Shown: positions 8,422-16,212, counted from the first letter of the stretch. The stretch: 16,851 bases of DNA from CAJQND01 sp051010055 (GCA_051010055.1 JBPCVY010000125.1:1-16851), one strand, 5' to 3'. The notes: generated by a model not told the origin, from the letters alone. Translations and numbers: made by a program.

Positions 8422-8515
8422 TTGAAAATAAAGAATTTTAAAGGTTGGGCGATTGTGTCGCGTTGCGGCGTACTTGCCAGCGGCACATAGTCAATGTTAC
8501 GCACGAGTTTGTGTT

Positions 8516-8531
8516 CTTGATTTCAATCAAG
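8516..8531. promoter_or_regulatory. FNR/FixK-type anaerobic box upstream of hemA
   Basis: CTTGATTTCAATCAAG is a perfect palindrome containing TTGAT-N4-ATCAA (8517-8530), the consensus site for FNR, FnrL and FixK regulators. Its centre (8523.5) lies about 40 bp before the start point predicted from the TATAAT at 8550-8555, which is the class II activator position overlapping the -35 region. No TTGACA-like -35 is present, as expected of an activator-dependent promoter. hemA of Rhodobacter is known to be controlled by FnrL. Confidence 0.75.
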
Positions 8532-8549
8532 GCTAGGATGCTTTTTTGC

Positions 8550-8555
8550 TATAAT
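8550..8555 (+). promoter_or_regulatory. Predicted -10 element of the hemA promoter
   Basis: A consensus TATAAT in the 183-bp gap before hemA. Transcription would begin near 8562, giving an untranslated leader of roughly 40 nt. The -35 position, about 17 bp upstream, is TCAAGG at 8527-8532, which is poor and overlaps the FNR-type box. Confidence 0.6.
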
Positions 8556-8604
8556 TTTGGAGCCCTGACAGAGTTTTCGCGTGTCATTTTGTGGAAGGGG
8601 TGTC

Positions 8605-9819
8605 ATGAACTACGAAGCAGAATTTGAAAAAGCCGTTGATGCGGTGCGCGATGAGGGCCGCTATAGGGTTTTTGCTGATTTGGAACGGCTTGCCGGCCGG
8701 TTCCCCCATGCCCTCAACCATGGTGATGGCCCCGATGAAGTGGTCATCTGGTGCTCCAACGATTATCTCGGCCAGGGGCAAAATCCGGTGGTGATCGATG
8801 CTGCCCGCGAGGCGCTGACCACGATGGGCGCAGGTTCAGGCGGCACCCGCAATATTTCCGGCACACACCATATGCTGGTCAAGCTGGAATGGGAATTAGC
8901 CAGCCTGCACAGCAAGTCATCGGCGCTTTTGTTCACTTCAGGCTATGTTTCTAATTCCGCGACCCTTTCGACGTTGGCAAAACTGCTGCCGGGCTGCGCA
9001 ATCTTCTCCGATGAGCTAAATCATGCTTCCATGATTGACGGTATCCGCCAGTCAGGCGCTCAAAAGAAAATTTTCCGCCACAATGATCTCGCTCATCTGG
9101 AAGAACTTTTGCAATCGGTTCCTGCATCCTGCCCAAAATTGATTGCTTTTGAATCCGTTTACTCAATGGATGGAGACATTGCGCCGATCGAAGCCATTTG
9201 TGATTTGGCCGACAAGCAAGGTGCGATGACCTATCTTGATGAAGTCCACGCGGTTGGCCTTTATGGCGAGCATGGTGGCGGTGTTTCTGAAAGAGAGGGC
9301 ATTGCCCACCGCCTGACGGTCATCGAAGGCACGCTGGCCAAGGCGTTTGGCTGTCTTGGCGGCTATATTGCAGCATCAACCGCGCTTATCGATGCGGTGC
9401 GCTCCCACGCGCCGGGCTTTATCTTCACATCTTCGCTTCCGCCAGCGGTTGCCGCAGGCGCTCTTGCCAGTGTGCGCTATCTCAAGCAACATAACGAGTT
9501 GCGAGAGCGTCACCAGGAACGTGCTGCAGCTTTAAAAAAACTCCTTTCAGCTGCGGGCCTGCCTGTCATGGAAAGTGTATCCCATATTGTTCCACTGCAG
9601 GTGGGTTGCCCGGTCCGCGTCAAGCAGATTACCGATTTGCTGATGCTTGAGCATGGCATTTATGTGCAGCCGATCAATTTCCCGACCGTGCCGCGTGGTA
9701 CGGAACGGTTGCGCCTGACGCCGACACCGTTCCACGATGATATTCTCATGAAACAGTTTGTCGACGCCTTGCTTGATGTGTGGGCGAAGGCCGGGCTGAA
9801 ACTCAAAAACGCGGCCTGA
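8605..9819 (+). CDS. hemA: 5-Aminolevulinate synthase
   Basis: 404-aa PLP enzyme condensing glycine and succinyl-CoA to 5-aminolevulinate, the first step of heme and other tetrapyrroles in alphaproteobacteria (Shemin pathway). Visible marks are WCSNDYLG (49-56), GSGGTRNISGTHH (77-89), the cofactor-binding DEVHAVGLYG (212-221) and the PLP lysine Lys246 in EGTLAKAFGCLGGY. Length matches the family. ATG 8605 is preferred over the in-frame GTG 8581 because GGAAGGGG (8592-8599) sits just before it and MNYEAEFEKAVD is the usual N-terminus. It has its own leader with an FNR-type box, implying control by oxygen. Its stop is 10 bp from the stop of the convergent korB-like gene, with no hairpin terminator visible between them. 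Confidence 0.97.
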   Translation: MNYEAEFEKAVDAVRDEGRYRVFADLERLAGRFPHALNHGDGPDEVVIWCSNDYLGQGQNPVVIDAAREALTTMGAGSGGTRNISGTHHMLVKLEWELASLHSKSSALLFTSGYVSNSATLSTLAKLLPGCAIFSDELNHASMIDGIRQSGAQKKIFRHNDLAHLEELLQSVPASCPKLIAFESVYSMDGDIAPIEAICDLADKQGAMTYLDEVHAVGLYGEHGGGVSEREGIAHRLTVIEGTLAKAFGCLGGYIAASTALIDAVRSHAPGFIFTSSLPPAVAAGALASVRYLKQHNELRERHQERAAALKKLLSAAGLPVMESVSHIVPLQVGCPVRVKQITDLLMLEHGIYVQPINFPTVPRGTERLRLTPTPFHDDILMKQFVDALLDVWAKAGLKLKNAA

Positions 9820-9829
9820 TCAGCGCCAA

Positions 9830-10813
9830 TCAGACTGTCCAGCTGCGTCCATCCAGGCAAATCGCACGGAATTCTTCACCGTTGAGCGCCTGATAGGGAT
9901 GTTGCGCTTCCAATGCCGATGAGTAGCTGTCGGCTGGTTCACAATAAAGAACGCCCAGGACAACCGGCAGGCCATTGCCATCCGTTTTGGCAAGAGCTGT
10001 AGCAAGCGCCCAGTTGGTTTCATCATGCACGGTCGCTTTTGAAGGATCATCGGTGATGGAGAGCGTTCCACTCTGCCCCTCGAAAACCAGACCCTTTTCA
10101 CTATCGTGACCGAACAATAACGGCTCGCCATGCTGGGCGCGCACCGCATTATCTGCAGTGGTTTTCTTGTCTGCCAAACCACCCCAAACACCATCGTTAT
10201 AGACAATGCAGTTCTGGAAAATTTCAACCAGGGAGGCGCCTTGATGGGCATGGGCCCGTTTCAGCATTTGCGGCAGGTGATCAAGAATAGTATCGGCTGA
10301 ACGCGCCACGAACCTTGCACCAGATCCCAACGCCAAGAGCGCGGCATTCATGGGGTTGTCCACCGAACCGCCCGGTGTAGACGGTGAGCGCGTGCCAATG
10401 CCGGATGTGGGAGAATACTGGCCCTTGGTGAGGCCATAAATGGCGTTGTTGAGCAGCAGAAGGTTGAGATCCACGTTGCGGCGCAAGGCATGAACGAGAT
10501 GGTTGCCGCCGATTGACAGGAAATCGCCGTCACCGCCGATCACCCACACATCAAGCTCAGGATTGGCGAGCTTCACACCGGTGGCAACGGCGGGTGCCCG
10601 GCCATGAATGGTGTGAAATCCATATGTGGAGACATAGTAAGGAAAGCGTGCAGCGCAGCCGATGCCTGAAATGAGCGCCACTTCATGAGGTGCGCGGCCA
10701 ATTTCTGCGAGAACCGAGCGCATGGCTTTCAAAATCGCATAGTCGCCACAGCCCGGGCACCAACGAACTTCCTGATCGGTGGTGAAGTCTTTTGCTGTGA
10801 GTGTCTCGTTCAT
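9830..10813 (-). CDS. korB: 2-Oxoacid:ferredoxin oxidoreductase, beta subunit
   Basis: 327-aa thiamine-diphosphate subunit. With the alpha subunit it should oxidatively decarboxylate a 2-oxoacid, most likely 2-oxoglutarate to succinyl-CoA, passing electrons to ferredoxin. The TPP site is GDGD (94-97) with NNAIYG (122-127). Four cysteines fit a single [4Fe-4S] cluster: Cys19 and Cys22 (WCPGCGD), Cys53 (GIGC) and Cys202 (FQNC). ATG 10813 follows the alpha stop by 1 nt, with GGAGG at 10824-10820 inside the end of the alpha gene, so translation is coupled. Substrate choice (2-oxoglutarate versus another oxoacid) is by family resemblance only. It converges on hemA, which consumes the predicted product. 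Confidence 0.9.
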   Translation of the reverse strand: MNETLTAKDFTTDQEVRWCPGCGDYAILKAMRSVLAEIGRAPHEVALISGIGCAARFPYYVSTYGFHTIHGRAPAVATGVKLANPELDVWVIGGDGDFLSIGGNHLVHALRRNVDLNLLLLNNAIYGLTKGQYSPTSGIGTRSPSTPGGSVDNPMNAALLALGSGARFVARSADTILDHLPQMLKRAHAHQGASLVEIFQNCIVYNDGVWGGLADKKTTADNAVRAQHGEPLLFGHDSEKGLVFEGQSGTLSITDDPSKATVHDETNWALATALAKTDGNGLPVVLGVLYCEPADSYSSALEAQHPYQALNGEEFRAICLDGRSWTV

Positions 10814-10814
10814 C

Positions 10815-12674
10815 TCATACCTCCAGCAAGGCGCGTACGGCTGCCTTGATATCTTCAGTCTTAAGCGGTTGGCCGGTCACCTGGTTCATGGCTTTGGCAG
10901 GGATCAGGAATTCCGCGCGGATCAGTTTGACAAGCTGGCCTGTATTCATTTCAGCCACCAGCACATGCTCATAGCTGGCAAGCAGCTCTTTCAGACCGTG
11001 CGGGAATGGCATGAGATTGCGCAAATGCAGATGGGCAACGTCTATGTCCTCCGCGCGCAACTCGGTTACTGCCGTACTGAGCGAGCCATATGTGGAACCC
11101 CAGCCAACAACAAGCACACCGCCTGATGAATTGCCCTGATCGACCTGGGCGGGCGGGATAATATCAGCAACCCGGGAAATCTTTTCTGCCCGCAAATCTG
11201 TCATCCGCTGATGATTTGCCGGATCATATGAAATATGGCCGGAACCCTCTGCTTTTTCGATGCCGCCAATCCGGTGCTGCAATTCAGGCGTGCCCGGTTT
11301 CACCCATGGCCGGGCCAGGGTCTCTTCGTTCCTTGAAAATGGCTCAAAACCTTCAGTTGCGGTGAAAAATGAAGGTGTAAGGTCCGGCAAGGCGTCCAAC
11401 TCAGGCACGCGCCAGGGCTCAGATGCATTGCCCACATAACCATCGGCCAGAATAATGACCGGGGTCATGTAGGTCATGGCGATTCTTGCTGCATCCAGCA
11501 TGGCCTGGAAACATTCAGATGGGGTTGCTGGGGCAATAATCGGGCAGGGGGCTTCACCATGGCGCCCGTACAGGGCCATCATCAAATCGGCCTGCTCGGT
11601 TTTAGTCGGCATGCCGGTTGAAGGGCCTGCGCGTTGCACATCAATCAATATGAGTGGCAGCTCTGTGGCGACTGCCAGACTTAAGGATTCCGACTTTAAC
11701 GAGACGCCGGGCCCGGATGAACCTGTAACCCCGAGCGCGCCGCCGTATGAAACCCCAACCGCTGCTGATGCTGCTGCAATTTCATCTTCTGCCTGGAACG
11801 TGACAACACCTTTTCCCTTGAGCTTTGCCAGTGCATGAAGCAGGCCCGATGCGGGGGTAATGGGGTATGAACAATAGACTATCTTGACACCGGAACAGGT
11901 GGCAACAGCTGCAAGGCCATTGGCAAGCGCCTCAATTCCGGTAACAGTTCTGTATTGTCCGGCCTCAAAAAAACCACCTCTGGCATGGGCAGCAAGATCA
12001 CCGCCAATTTCCATGGTTTCACCGAAAGCATGGCCTGCATTGAGGGCAGCTACGTTGGCAGCGGCAACTTCGGGGATTTTGGCGAATTTTGTTTCAAGCC
12101 ACGACTGTGTCGGCTTGCGTTCTCTGTCGAACATCCAATAGGTGAGCCCGAGAGCCCAGAAGTTCTTCGCCCGGTTGGCTTGCTTTTTGCTGACACCTGT
12201 TTCGGCCACCGCTTCACCGGTGAGGCGCGAGATTTCAATCTGGCACAGGGTGTAGCCGTTGAGCGAGCCATCTTCGATGGGATTGGCTTCATACCCCGCC
12301 TTGGTGAGATTGCGATCAGTAAAGGTGCCCGTATCGACAATGAGCAAGCCGCCTTCACGCAAATCGGCTAAGTTCATTTTCAATGCCGCCGGATTGAAGG
12401 CAATCAAGACGTCAACAATATCTCCGGGAGTCAAAACTTTCGGGCCGCCAAACTGTATTTGAAATGCGGAAACACCGAACGTGGTTCCCACAGGCGCCCT
12501 GATCTCGGCTGGAAAGTCCGGGAAGGTAAAAAGATCATGGCCGGTAAGGGCCGATGATTTGGCAAACTCACCACCCAGAATTTGAACGCCGTCCCCGGAA
12601 TCTCCGGCAAATCTCACAGCAACACCATCGGCTTTGACGGCTGATGCTGTCCGATCAGCTTGTTGCAGATTCAC
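10815..12674 (-). CDS. korA: 2-Oxoacid:ferredoxin oxidoreductase, alpha subunit (fused gamma domain)
   Basis: 619-aa subunit with two fused parts. The N-terminal gamma domain (about 15-215) opens with VRFAGDSGDGVQILGGEFA. The alpha/pyrimidine-binding domain (from about 243) carries YPITPAS (269-275), GSSGPGVSLKSE (317-328) and QRAGPSTGMPTKTEQADL (346-363), all hallmarks of KorA-type enzymes. Fusion and length are normal for the bacterial two-subunit KorAB form. The start is GTG 12674, with AGAGGA about 10 nt upstream. A TGCTATGAT extended -10 (12720-12712) lies 38 nt before it. The two genes form an operon with a 1-nt gap. Indolepyruvate or branched-chain oxoacid substrates are less likely given the architecture but are not excluded. 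Confidence 0.92.
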   Translation of the reverse strand: MNLQQADRTASAVKADGVAVRFAGDSGDGVQILGGEFAKSSALTGHDLFTFPDFPAEIRAPVGTTFGVSAFQIQFGGPKVLTPGDIVDVLIAFNPAALKMNLADLREGGLLIVDTGTFTDRNLTKAGYEANPIEDGSLNGYTLCQIEISRLTGEAVAETGVSKKQANRAKNFWALGLTYWMFDRERKPTQSWLETKFAKIPEVAAANVAALNAGHAFGETMEIGGDLAAHARGGFFEAGQYRTVTGIEALANGLAAVATCSGVKIVYCSYPITPASGLLHALAKLKGKGVVTFQAEDEIAAASAAVGVSYGGALGVTGSSGPGVSLKSESLSLAVATELPLILIDVQRAGPSTGMPTKTEQADLMMALYGRHGEAPCPIIAPATPSECFQAMLDAARIAMTYMTPVIILADGYVGNASEPWRVPELDALPDLTPSFFTATEGFEPFSRNEETLARPWVKPGTPELQHRIGGIEKAEGSGHISYDPANHQRMTDLRAEKISRVADIIPPAQVDQGNSSGGVLVVGWGSTYGSLSTAVTELRAEDIDVAHLHLRNLMPFPHGLKELLASYEHVLVAEMNTGQLVKLIRAEFLIPAKAMNQVTGQPLKTEDIKAAVRALLEV

Positions 12675-12711
12675 TGCCCTGTTCCTCTAAATTCAAAATT
12701 TCCAGCGTCCT

Positions 12712-12720
12712 ATCATAGCA
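12712..12720 (-). promoter_or_regulatory. Predicted extended -10 for korAB
   Basis: On the minus strand the sequence reads TGCTATGAT, a TGn-TATGAT extended -10. Transcription would start near 12705, about 30 nt before the GTG start. No good -35 hexamer sits 16-18 bp upstream, which an extended -10 can tolerate. Confidence 0.4.
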
Positions 12721-12751
12721 GAAATGTTTTTGCGAGATCATGATTGCAAAT

Positions 12752-12763
12752 AATTGATCAATT
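12752..12763. promoter_or_regulatory. 12-bp perfect palindrome AATTGATCAATT upstream of korA
   Basis: Perfect dyad about 78 bp before the korA start and upstream of the predicted extended -10. Its TTGATCAA core contains both FNR half-sites but without the required 4-bp spacer, so it is not an FNR box as written. It may bind another dimeric regulator or be an AT-rich coincidence. Confidence 0.25.
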
Positions 12764-12773
12764 CCTCATTTGC

Positions 12774-12809
12774 CCAAAAGAAAACCGGCCCGCGGGTGCG
12801 GGCCGGTTT
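12774..12809 (-). terminator. Intrinsic terminator of the porin fragment
   Basis: A perfect 12-bp stem (12782-12793 with 12798-12809) closes a 4-nt loop. On the minus strand the stem is followed by TTTTCTTTT, the U-rich run of an intrinsic terminator. It lies 26 nt after the porin stop and also shields korA from transcription coming from the right. Confidence 0.88.
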
Positions 12810-12834
12810 ATAGGATTTGTATATCCGGTTGTTC

Positions 12835-13413
12835 TTAGAAGAAGAACCATGCGCCGAACTGCATGCGGAATGCATCTTCGGTGCGCTTGCGGCAGACCGA
12901 GTTGCTGCGATAGGTGGTTGTACCTTCTGTACATGCGCCACCACCTGCAATTGCCAACGGATCGGTTGCGCCGACTGAAGAGTTTACAGGTTCAGTGATC
13001 GCATCTGGATCTGGTCCTGTAAGATCGCCGTAGTCCTCGTTTCCGAAGCTATAGCCCTTGAGGTAGTTGTTGCGCAGCCGCTTGCGGCCATAGATGCCTT
13101 CCAGGCCAAGACGCATCTGGCGTACAGGCTGCCAGATAATGTTGGCGTGGACGGTCTGGACGCTCGAATAGTTGACGCCCACGTTCTGCGCACGGTCAGA
13201 CGGCTTCACGATGCCCCACTGAACGTTGAAGGAAGTGGTGTCGGTCACGTCGAACGAAAGACCTGCATAACCACCGAAAGCACGGTTCTTGACGTACTTG
13301 GCGTTAGAGCATTCCGCTTTTGCCTCAACCGTACCAGGAACGACAGCACCACCGAAACCAGCGTTGTTGTTCGTGTCGAAATCAATCGGTATGTCACAAT
13401 CATTCATCATCAA
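12835..13413 (-). pseudogene. C-terminal fragment of an outer-membrane porin (DcaP-like)
   Basis: A 190-192 codon frame whose product looks like the last part of a beta-barrel porin. It has alternating hydrophobic/polar strands such as FGGYAGLSFDVTDTTSFNVQWGI, the segment TVHANIIWQPVRQMRLGLEGIYGRK, which resembles the C-terminal strands of DcaP-type porins, and a final FGAWFFF ending in the aromatic residue needed for outer-membrane insertion. There is no signal peptide: the frame begins at TTG 13413 or ATG 13410 with no Shine-Dalgarno, and an in-frame TGA lies 15 nt further upstream. Only about 110 bp separate this start from the next gene's terminator, so the missing half is not nearby. Four cysteines and an acidic DCDIPIDFD start are unusual for a porin strand. 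A deletion remnant is the simplest reading. A short expressed protein is possible, but export would lack a leader. Confidence 0.65.
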
Positions 13414-13522
13414 CGATTGTGTTTTTCACTGCTTTTACTTGCAAACGCATCAAATCAACCGCCGGCAAGCCACCGTCAGAACTATGTGATTCACGCTGGA
13501 TTTTCAGATTTTCAAGGGCAGC

Positions 13523-13555
13523 CAAAAAGAAACCGCCGGCGCATCCGCCGGCGGC
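13523..13555 (-). terminator. Intrinsic terminator of the cytochrome c gene
   Basis: A perfect 9-bp GC-only stem (13533-13541 with 13546-13554) has a 4-nt loop. On the minus strand it is followed by TTTCTTTTT. It sits 40 nt after the cytochrome c stop, making that gene a single transcription unit on this side. Confidence 0.88.
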
Positions 13556-13594
13556 TCAAACAAATTCAGGCGTAAAACTTGGCCTATGGGCAAG

Positions 13595-14140
13595 TTACTC
13601 GGTGGGAATAGCCGGGCCATCAGGACTGATCGACTTCAGGTACACCAGCAGATCCGCCCGTGCTGTGTCTTTTTTCACGCCGGCAAATGCCATTTTCGTT
13701 CCCGGAAGCCACCCTTTTGGCTTGGCGATGAACCCATTGAGCGCCTCGTAAGTCCATTCGCCGCCCTTATCCGTCAACGCGCCTGAATAGGAAAAGCCTG
13801 ATGTTGCGCCCAGTGCGCGGCCAACAATATTGTGCAGATTGGGACCGACTTTGTTGGCCCCACCGGCATCAACCGTGTGACAGGCGGCACATTTCTTGAA
13901 CTGCTTTTCGCCCTTGCCAACATCACCTGCAGCAAGAAGCTGTGCCAGCGGCACTTCTTCTTTGGCTTCTTCGCTTGCCGCCGCGCCCGCAGAGCTGTCG
14001 GCAATCTCCATGGCAAAGCCCGGTTTTTCGGGCTGTTCTGCATGAAACAGCACATCAGACAAGGTGTTCAACCCGAGCACGATCAAAAACGTAAACAAAA
14101 GCGCTCCGGCGATCTTGTTGAATTCAAAGCTGTCCATCAT
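13595..14140 (-). CDS. Membrane-anchored class I cytochrome c
   Basis: About 181-aa c-type cytochrome. An N-terminal hydrophobic segment (IAGALLFTFLIVLGLNTL) acts as uncleaved anchor, and an Ala/Glu-rich linker places the heme domain in the periplasm. The heme site is CAACH, and the axial methionine is in PGTKMAFAG. It resembles the CycM-type cytochromes of rhizobia that carry electrons toward a terminal oxidase. An ATG at 14182 would add 14 residues with no ribosome site. I prefer the ATG pair at 14140/14137, which gives the family's MDSFEFNKIAG start and has AGGGG upstream, though with rather long spacing. It is divergent from kdsB across about 180 bp; this arrangement with kdsB and pheA is, to my recollection, common in rhizobia. 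Confidence 0.9.
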   Translation of the reverse strand: MMDSFEFNKIAGALLFTFLIVLGLNTLSDVLFHAEQPEKPGFAMEIADSSAGAAASEEAKEEVPLAQLLAAGDVGKGEKQFKKCAACHTVDAGGANKVGPNLHNIVGRALGATSGFSYSGALTDKGGEWTYEALNGFIAKPKGWLPGTKMAFAGVKKDTARADLLVYLKSISPDGPAIPTE

Positions 14141-14320
14141 TTTAAATACATCCCCTGCGCGGCCAACCGTGGCCAAATTCATTTAAGCCGATGCTGGCGT
14201 AGGTGCGGAAACTAATTGTTTCAGGTGCCGCTTGCAATACGTATAAACGGGGTGTGCGCACATTTGCCGCGCCACCTAGAAAACACCCCAAATCCGTTCA
14301 AAAACATAGTAAAATCCCTT

Positions 14321-15067
14321 ATGTCAAAATCCTCGACTGCAATTCTGATTCCCGCCCGCATGGCCTCCGAACGTTTGCTTGGAAAACCGCTTGCCGATCT
14401 GGGCGGGGTTCCAATGATTGTGGAGGTGATGCGCCGCGGGGAGGAAACGGGCCTGGGGGCCGTGCTGGTGGCCGCAGGAGAGCTGGAAATTGTCTGCGCG
14501 GTTGAGAACGCCGGAGGCACGGCTGTTCTGACCGATCCGGATTTACCCTCAGGTTCAGACCGCATTGCCGCAGCCCTGGAAAAAACCGACCCGGAAGGTG
14601 CGATTGAATATGTCATCAACCTGCAGGGCGATTTGCCGACAATCTCCCCAGCTGCAATCTCTGCCTGCCATAAGGCGCTGATTGAGAGCGGGGCCGACAT
14701 CGCCACCCTTGTGGCCGAAATCGATGATGACAGTGAGCTTGCCGATCCAAATGTCGTCAAGGCGCTTGTCCATTTCGATACCGGCACCACAATTGCCCTG
14801 GCTGATGATTTTATGCGCATTCTACCTGGTGACTGGCAGGGCGGGCATTATCATCACATTGGCATCTACGCTTACCGCCGCGCCGCCCTTGCCAGGTTCG
14901 TTGCCCTTCCCCAGTCGGCGCGCGAAAAGGCGCGCAAACTGGAACAGATGCGTGCGCTTGATAACGGTATGAAAATTGCCGTAAGTCTCGTTGACACCAT
15001 ACCCTTTGGTGTTGATACTCCCGCCGATTTGGAACGCGCCCGGCAGGTTCTGGCCCAGCGCAACTAG
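14321..15067 (+). CDS. kdsB: 3-Deoxy-manno-octulosonate cytidylyltransferase
   Basis: 248-aa cytoplasmic enzyme that activates Kdo with CTP to CMP-Kdo for the lipopolysaccharide core. Marks are the nucleotide-binding IPARMASERLLGKPLAD (10-25), SGSDRIA, the metal-site NLQGDLPTI and the closing GVDTPADLERAR. The usual RLPGKPL motif reads RLLGKPL here (Pro to Leu at residue 20), a small departure. Length is normal. An in-frame start at 14216 would add 35 unrelated residues, and ATG 14321 gives the expected N-terminus, though no clear Shine-Dalgarno precedes it. pheA follows after 30 nt on the same strand. Confidence 0.93.
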   Translation: MSKSSTAILIPARMASERLLGKPLADLGGVPMIVEVMRRGEETGLGAVLVAAGELEIVCAVENAGGTAVLTDPDLPSGSDRIAAALEKTDPEGAIEYVINLQGDLPTISPAAISACHKALIESGADIATLVAEIDDDSELADPNVVKALVHFDTGTTIALADDFMRILPGDWQGGHYHHIGIYAYRRAALARFVALPQSAREKARKLEQMRALDNGMKIAVSLVDTIPFGVDTPADLERARQVLAQRN

Positions 15068-15097
15068 GGCCTCGGCCTTGAGAAAGAGAACACGCCG

Positions 15098-15976
15098 GTG
15101 ACGGACACAAAAAAGAAAATTGTTTACCAGGGCGAGCCCGGGGCCAATTCGCATATTGCCAGCATCGAAGTCTATCCTGACTACGAGCACGTGCCCTGCC
15201 CCACATTTGAAGACGCTTTTTCGGCTGTTGCGGCGCGCGAAGCAGACCTTGCGATGATACCTATCGATAATTCGGTGGCGGGCCGGGTTGCGGACATTCA
15301 CCATCTGCTGCCTGAATCGAACCTTTACATTATCGGCGAGCACTTCGTGCGCATTCATCACCAGCTTCTTGCCAGTGAAGCCGCTAGCCTCGACACCATC
15401 AAAACGGTCCACTCTCATGTGCACGCAATAGGCCAGTGCCGCAAACTCATCCGCGAGCTTGGCCTGAAAGCGGTGATTGAGGCCGACACGGCAGGCGCTG
15501 CCAATCTTCTTGCCGAGAACCCCAACCCGTCTGAATCAGTAATCGCCACCAGGCTTGCTGGCGAGATTTACGGGTTGAAAACCCTGCGCGAGAATGTTGA
15601 GGATGCCGACCACAACACCACACGCTTTATTATACTAGCCCCCGAACCTGATGATGCAGAACCTGAAGACCATCCAGTTATCACATCGTTTGTGTTCCGT
15701 GTGCGCAACCTTCCGGCAGCTCTTTATAAAGCCATGGGCGGGTTTGCCACCAATTCGGTGAACATGACCAAGCTTGAATCCTATCAGCTTGAAGGCGAGT
15801 TCTTTGCCACCCAATTCTATGCCGACGTGGAAGGGCACCCGGAAGACCGCAGCCTGCACAATGCGCTGGAAGAGCTGGCCTTCTTTTCTTCCGAACTCAC
15901 AGTGCTCGGCGTTTACAAGGCCCACCCTTACCGCCGGAACATCCGCGAGCCGGAAGCGAAATCAAACGGCAGGTGA
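15098..15976 (+). CDS. pheA: Prephenate dehydratase with ACT domain
   Basis: 292-aa monofunctional enzyme that converts prephenate to phenylpyruvate for phenylalanine synthesis, with feedback control by phenylalanine. The catalytic domain (about 8-180) starts with VYQGEPGANSHIA and contains the active-site TRF motif (175-177) in DHNTTRFIIL. The ACT regulatory domain follows (about 194-280); its usual ESRP motif reads ESYQ (227-230), which I recall as normal for alphaproteobacteria. No chorismate mutase domain is fused. The start is GTG 15098, 30 nt after the kdsB stop, with only a weak purine-rich ribosome site. No intrinsic terminator is visible just after the stop. Confidence 0.95.
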   Translation: MTDTKKKIVYQGEPGANSHIASIEVYPDYEHVPCPTFEDAFSAVAAREADLAMIPIDNSVAGRVADIHHLLPESNLYIIGEHFVRIHHQLLASEAASLDTIKTVHSHVHAIGQCRKLIRELGLKAVIEADTAGAANLLAENPNPSESVIATRLAGEIYGLKTLRENVEDADHNTTRFIILAPEPDDAEPEDHPVITSFVFRVRNLPAALYKAMGGFATNSVNMTKLESYQLEGEFFATQFYADVEGHPEDRSLHNALEELAFFSSELTVLGVYKAHPYRRNIREPEAKSNGR

Positions 15977-16055
15977 ATTGTTTCGCTTGTTTGATTTCGC
16001 TCGCGTTTGTTTCTTCGCTCACGCCAGTTCGTGCTTGCGCACTCGGTCTATGGCC

Positions 16056-16096
16056 GATCAACTTAGCCGCCTTCGCTCTGCTACGGCGGGTTGATC
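16056..16096 (+). repeat. Palindromic repeat P, copy 1
   Basis: 41-bp imperfect palindrome with outer arms GATCAAC and GTTGATC and inner arms CCGCC and GGCGG; TTAG bulges on the left side. A second copy in the same orientation is at 16771-16812. The two share the asymmetric TTAGCCGCCTTCGC core and are both followed by TTGT, so they are direct copies of one element. Confidence 0.75.
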
Positions 16097-16143
16097 TTGT
16101 GCGCGGGCGTGGCGCACTTGCGGTCTTAGTCTTTTCTCGTGAA

Positions 16144-16182
16144 CCTCATCCCGAGCGGGGCTAGCCTCAGTCGAGGGATGAA
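16144..16182 (+). repeat. Palindromic repeat R, copy 1
   Basis: Begins CCTCATCCCGAG (16144-16155) and ends TCGAGGGATGAA (16171-16182); inner bases TCATCCC and GGGATGA can pair. The same two 12-bp ends occur in inverted orientation at 16213-16256. The 15-bp middle differs from the other copies. This general type of palindrome is widespread between genes in alphaproteobacteria. Confidence 0.75.
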
Positions 16183-16212
16183 TGCAAGCACGGTGGTTGT
16201 TTCTTTTCTCTT

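Noticed and set aside
9813..9827. CTGATCAG dyad between hemA and korB stops as a bidirectional terminator
   Set aside because: The stem is short, with little GC pairing beyond the 8-bp dyad, and there is no T-run on either strand.
12752..12763. AATTGATCAATT upstream of korA as an FNR box
   Set aside because: FNR/FixK sites need TTGAT and ATCAA separated by four bases; here the half-sites overlap.
13400..13525. Minus-strand 41-codon frame with protein-like composition (TTG start; contains PAVDLMRLQVKAVKN) upstream of the porin fragment
   Set aside because: It would start inside the U-run of the cytochrome c terminator, has no ribosome site, resembles no family I know, and an open frame of this length is not rare by chance. 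It could be a decayed piece of the porin N-terminal region in another frame, but nothing shows this.
14216..14247. TTGTTT (14216-14221) and TATAAA (14242-14247) as a kdsB promoter
   Set aside because: The 20-bp spacer is too long for a standard sigma-70 promoter and the -35 match is poor.
16056..16096. Palindrome P as an integron attC site (arms end in AAC and begin with GTT)
   Set aside because: The arm GATCAAC does not fit RYYYAAC at its second base, the second copy loses AAC/GTT altogether, and no integrase or cassette gene is present.
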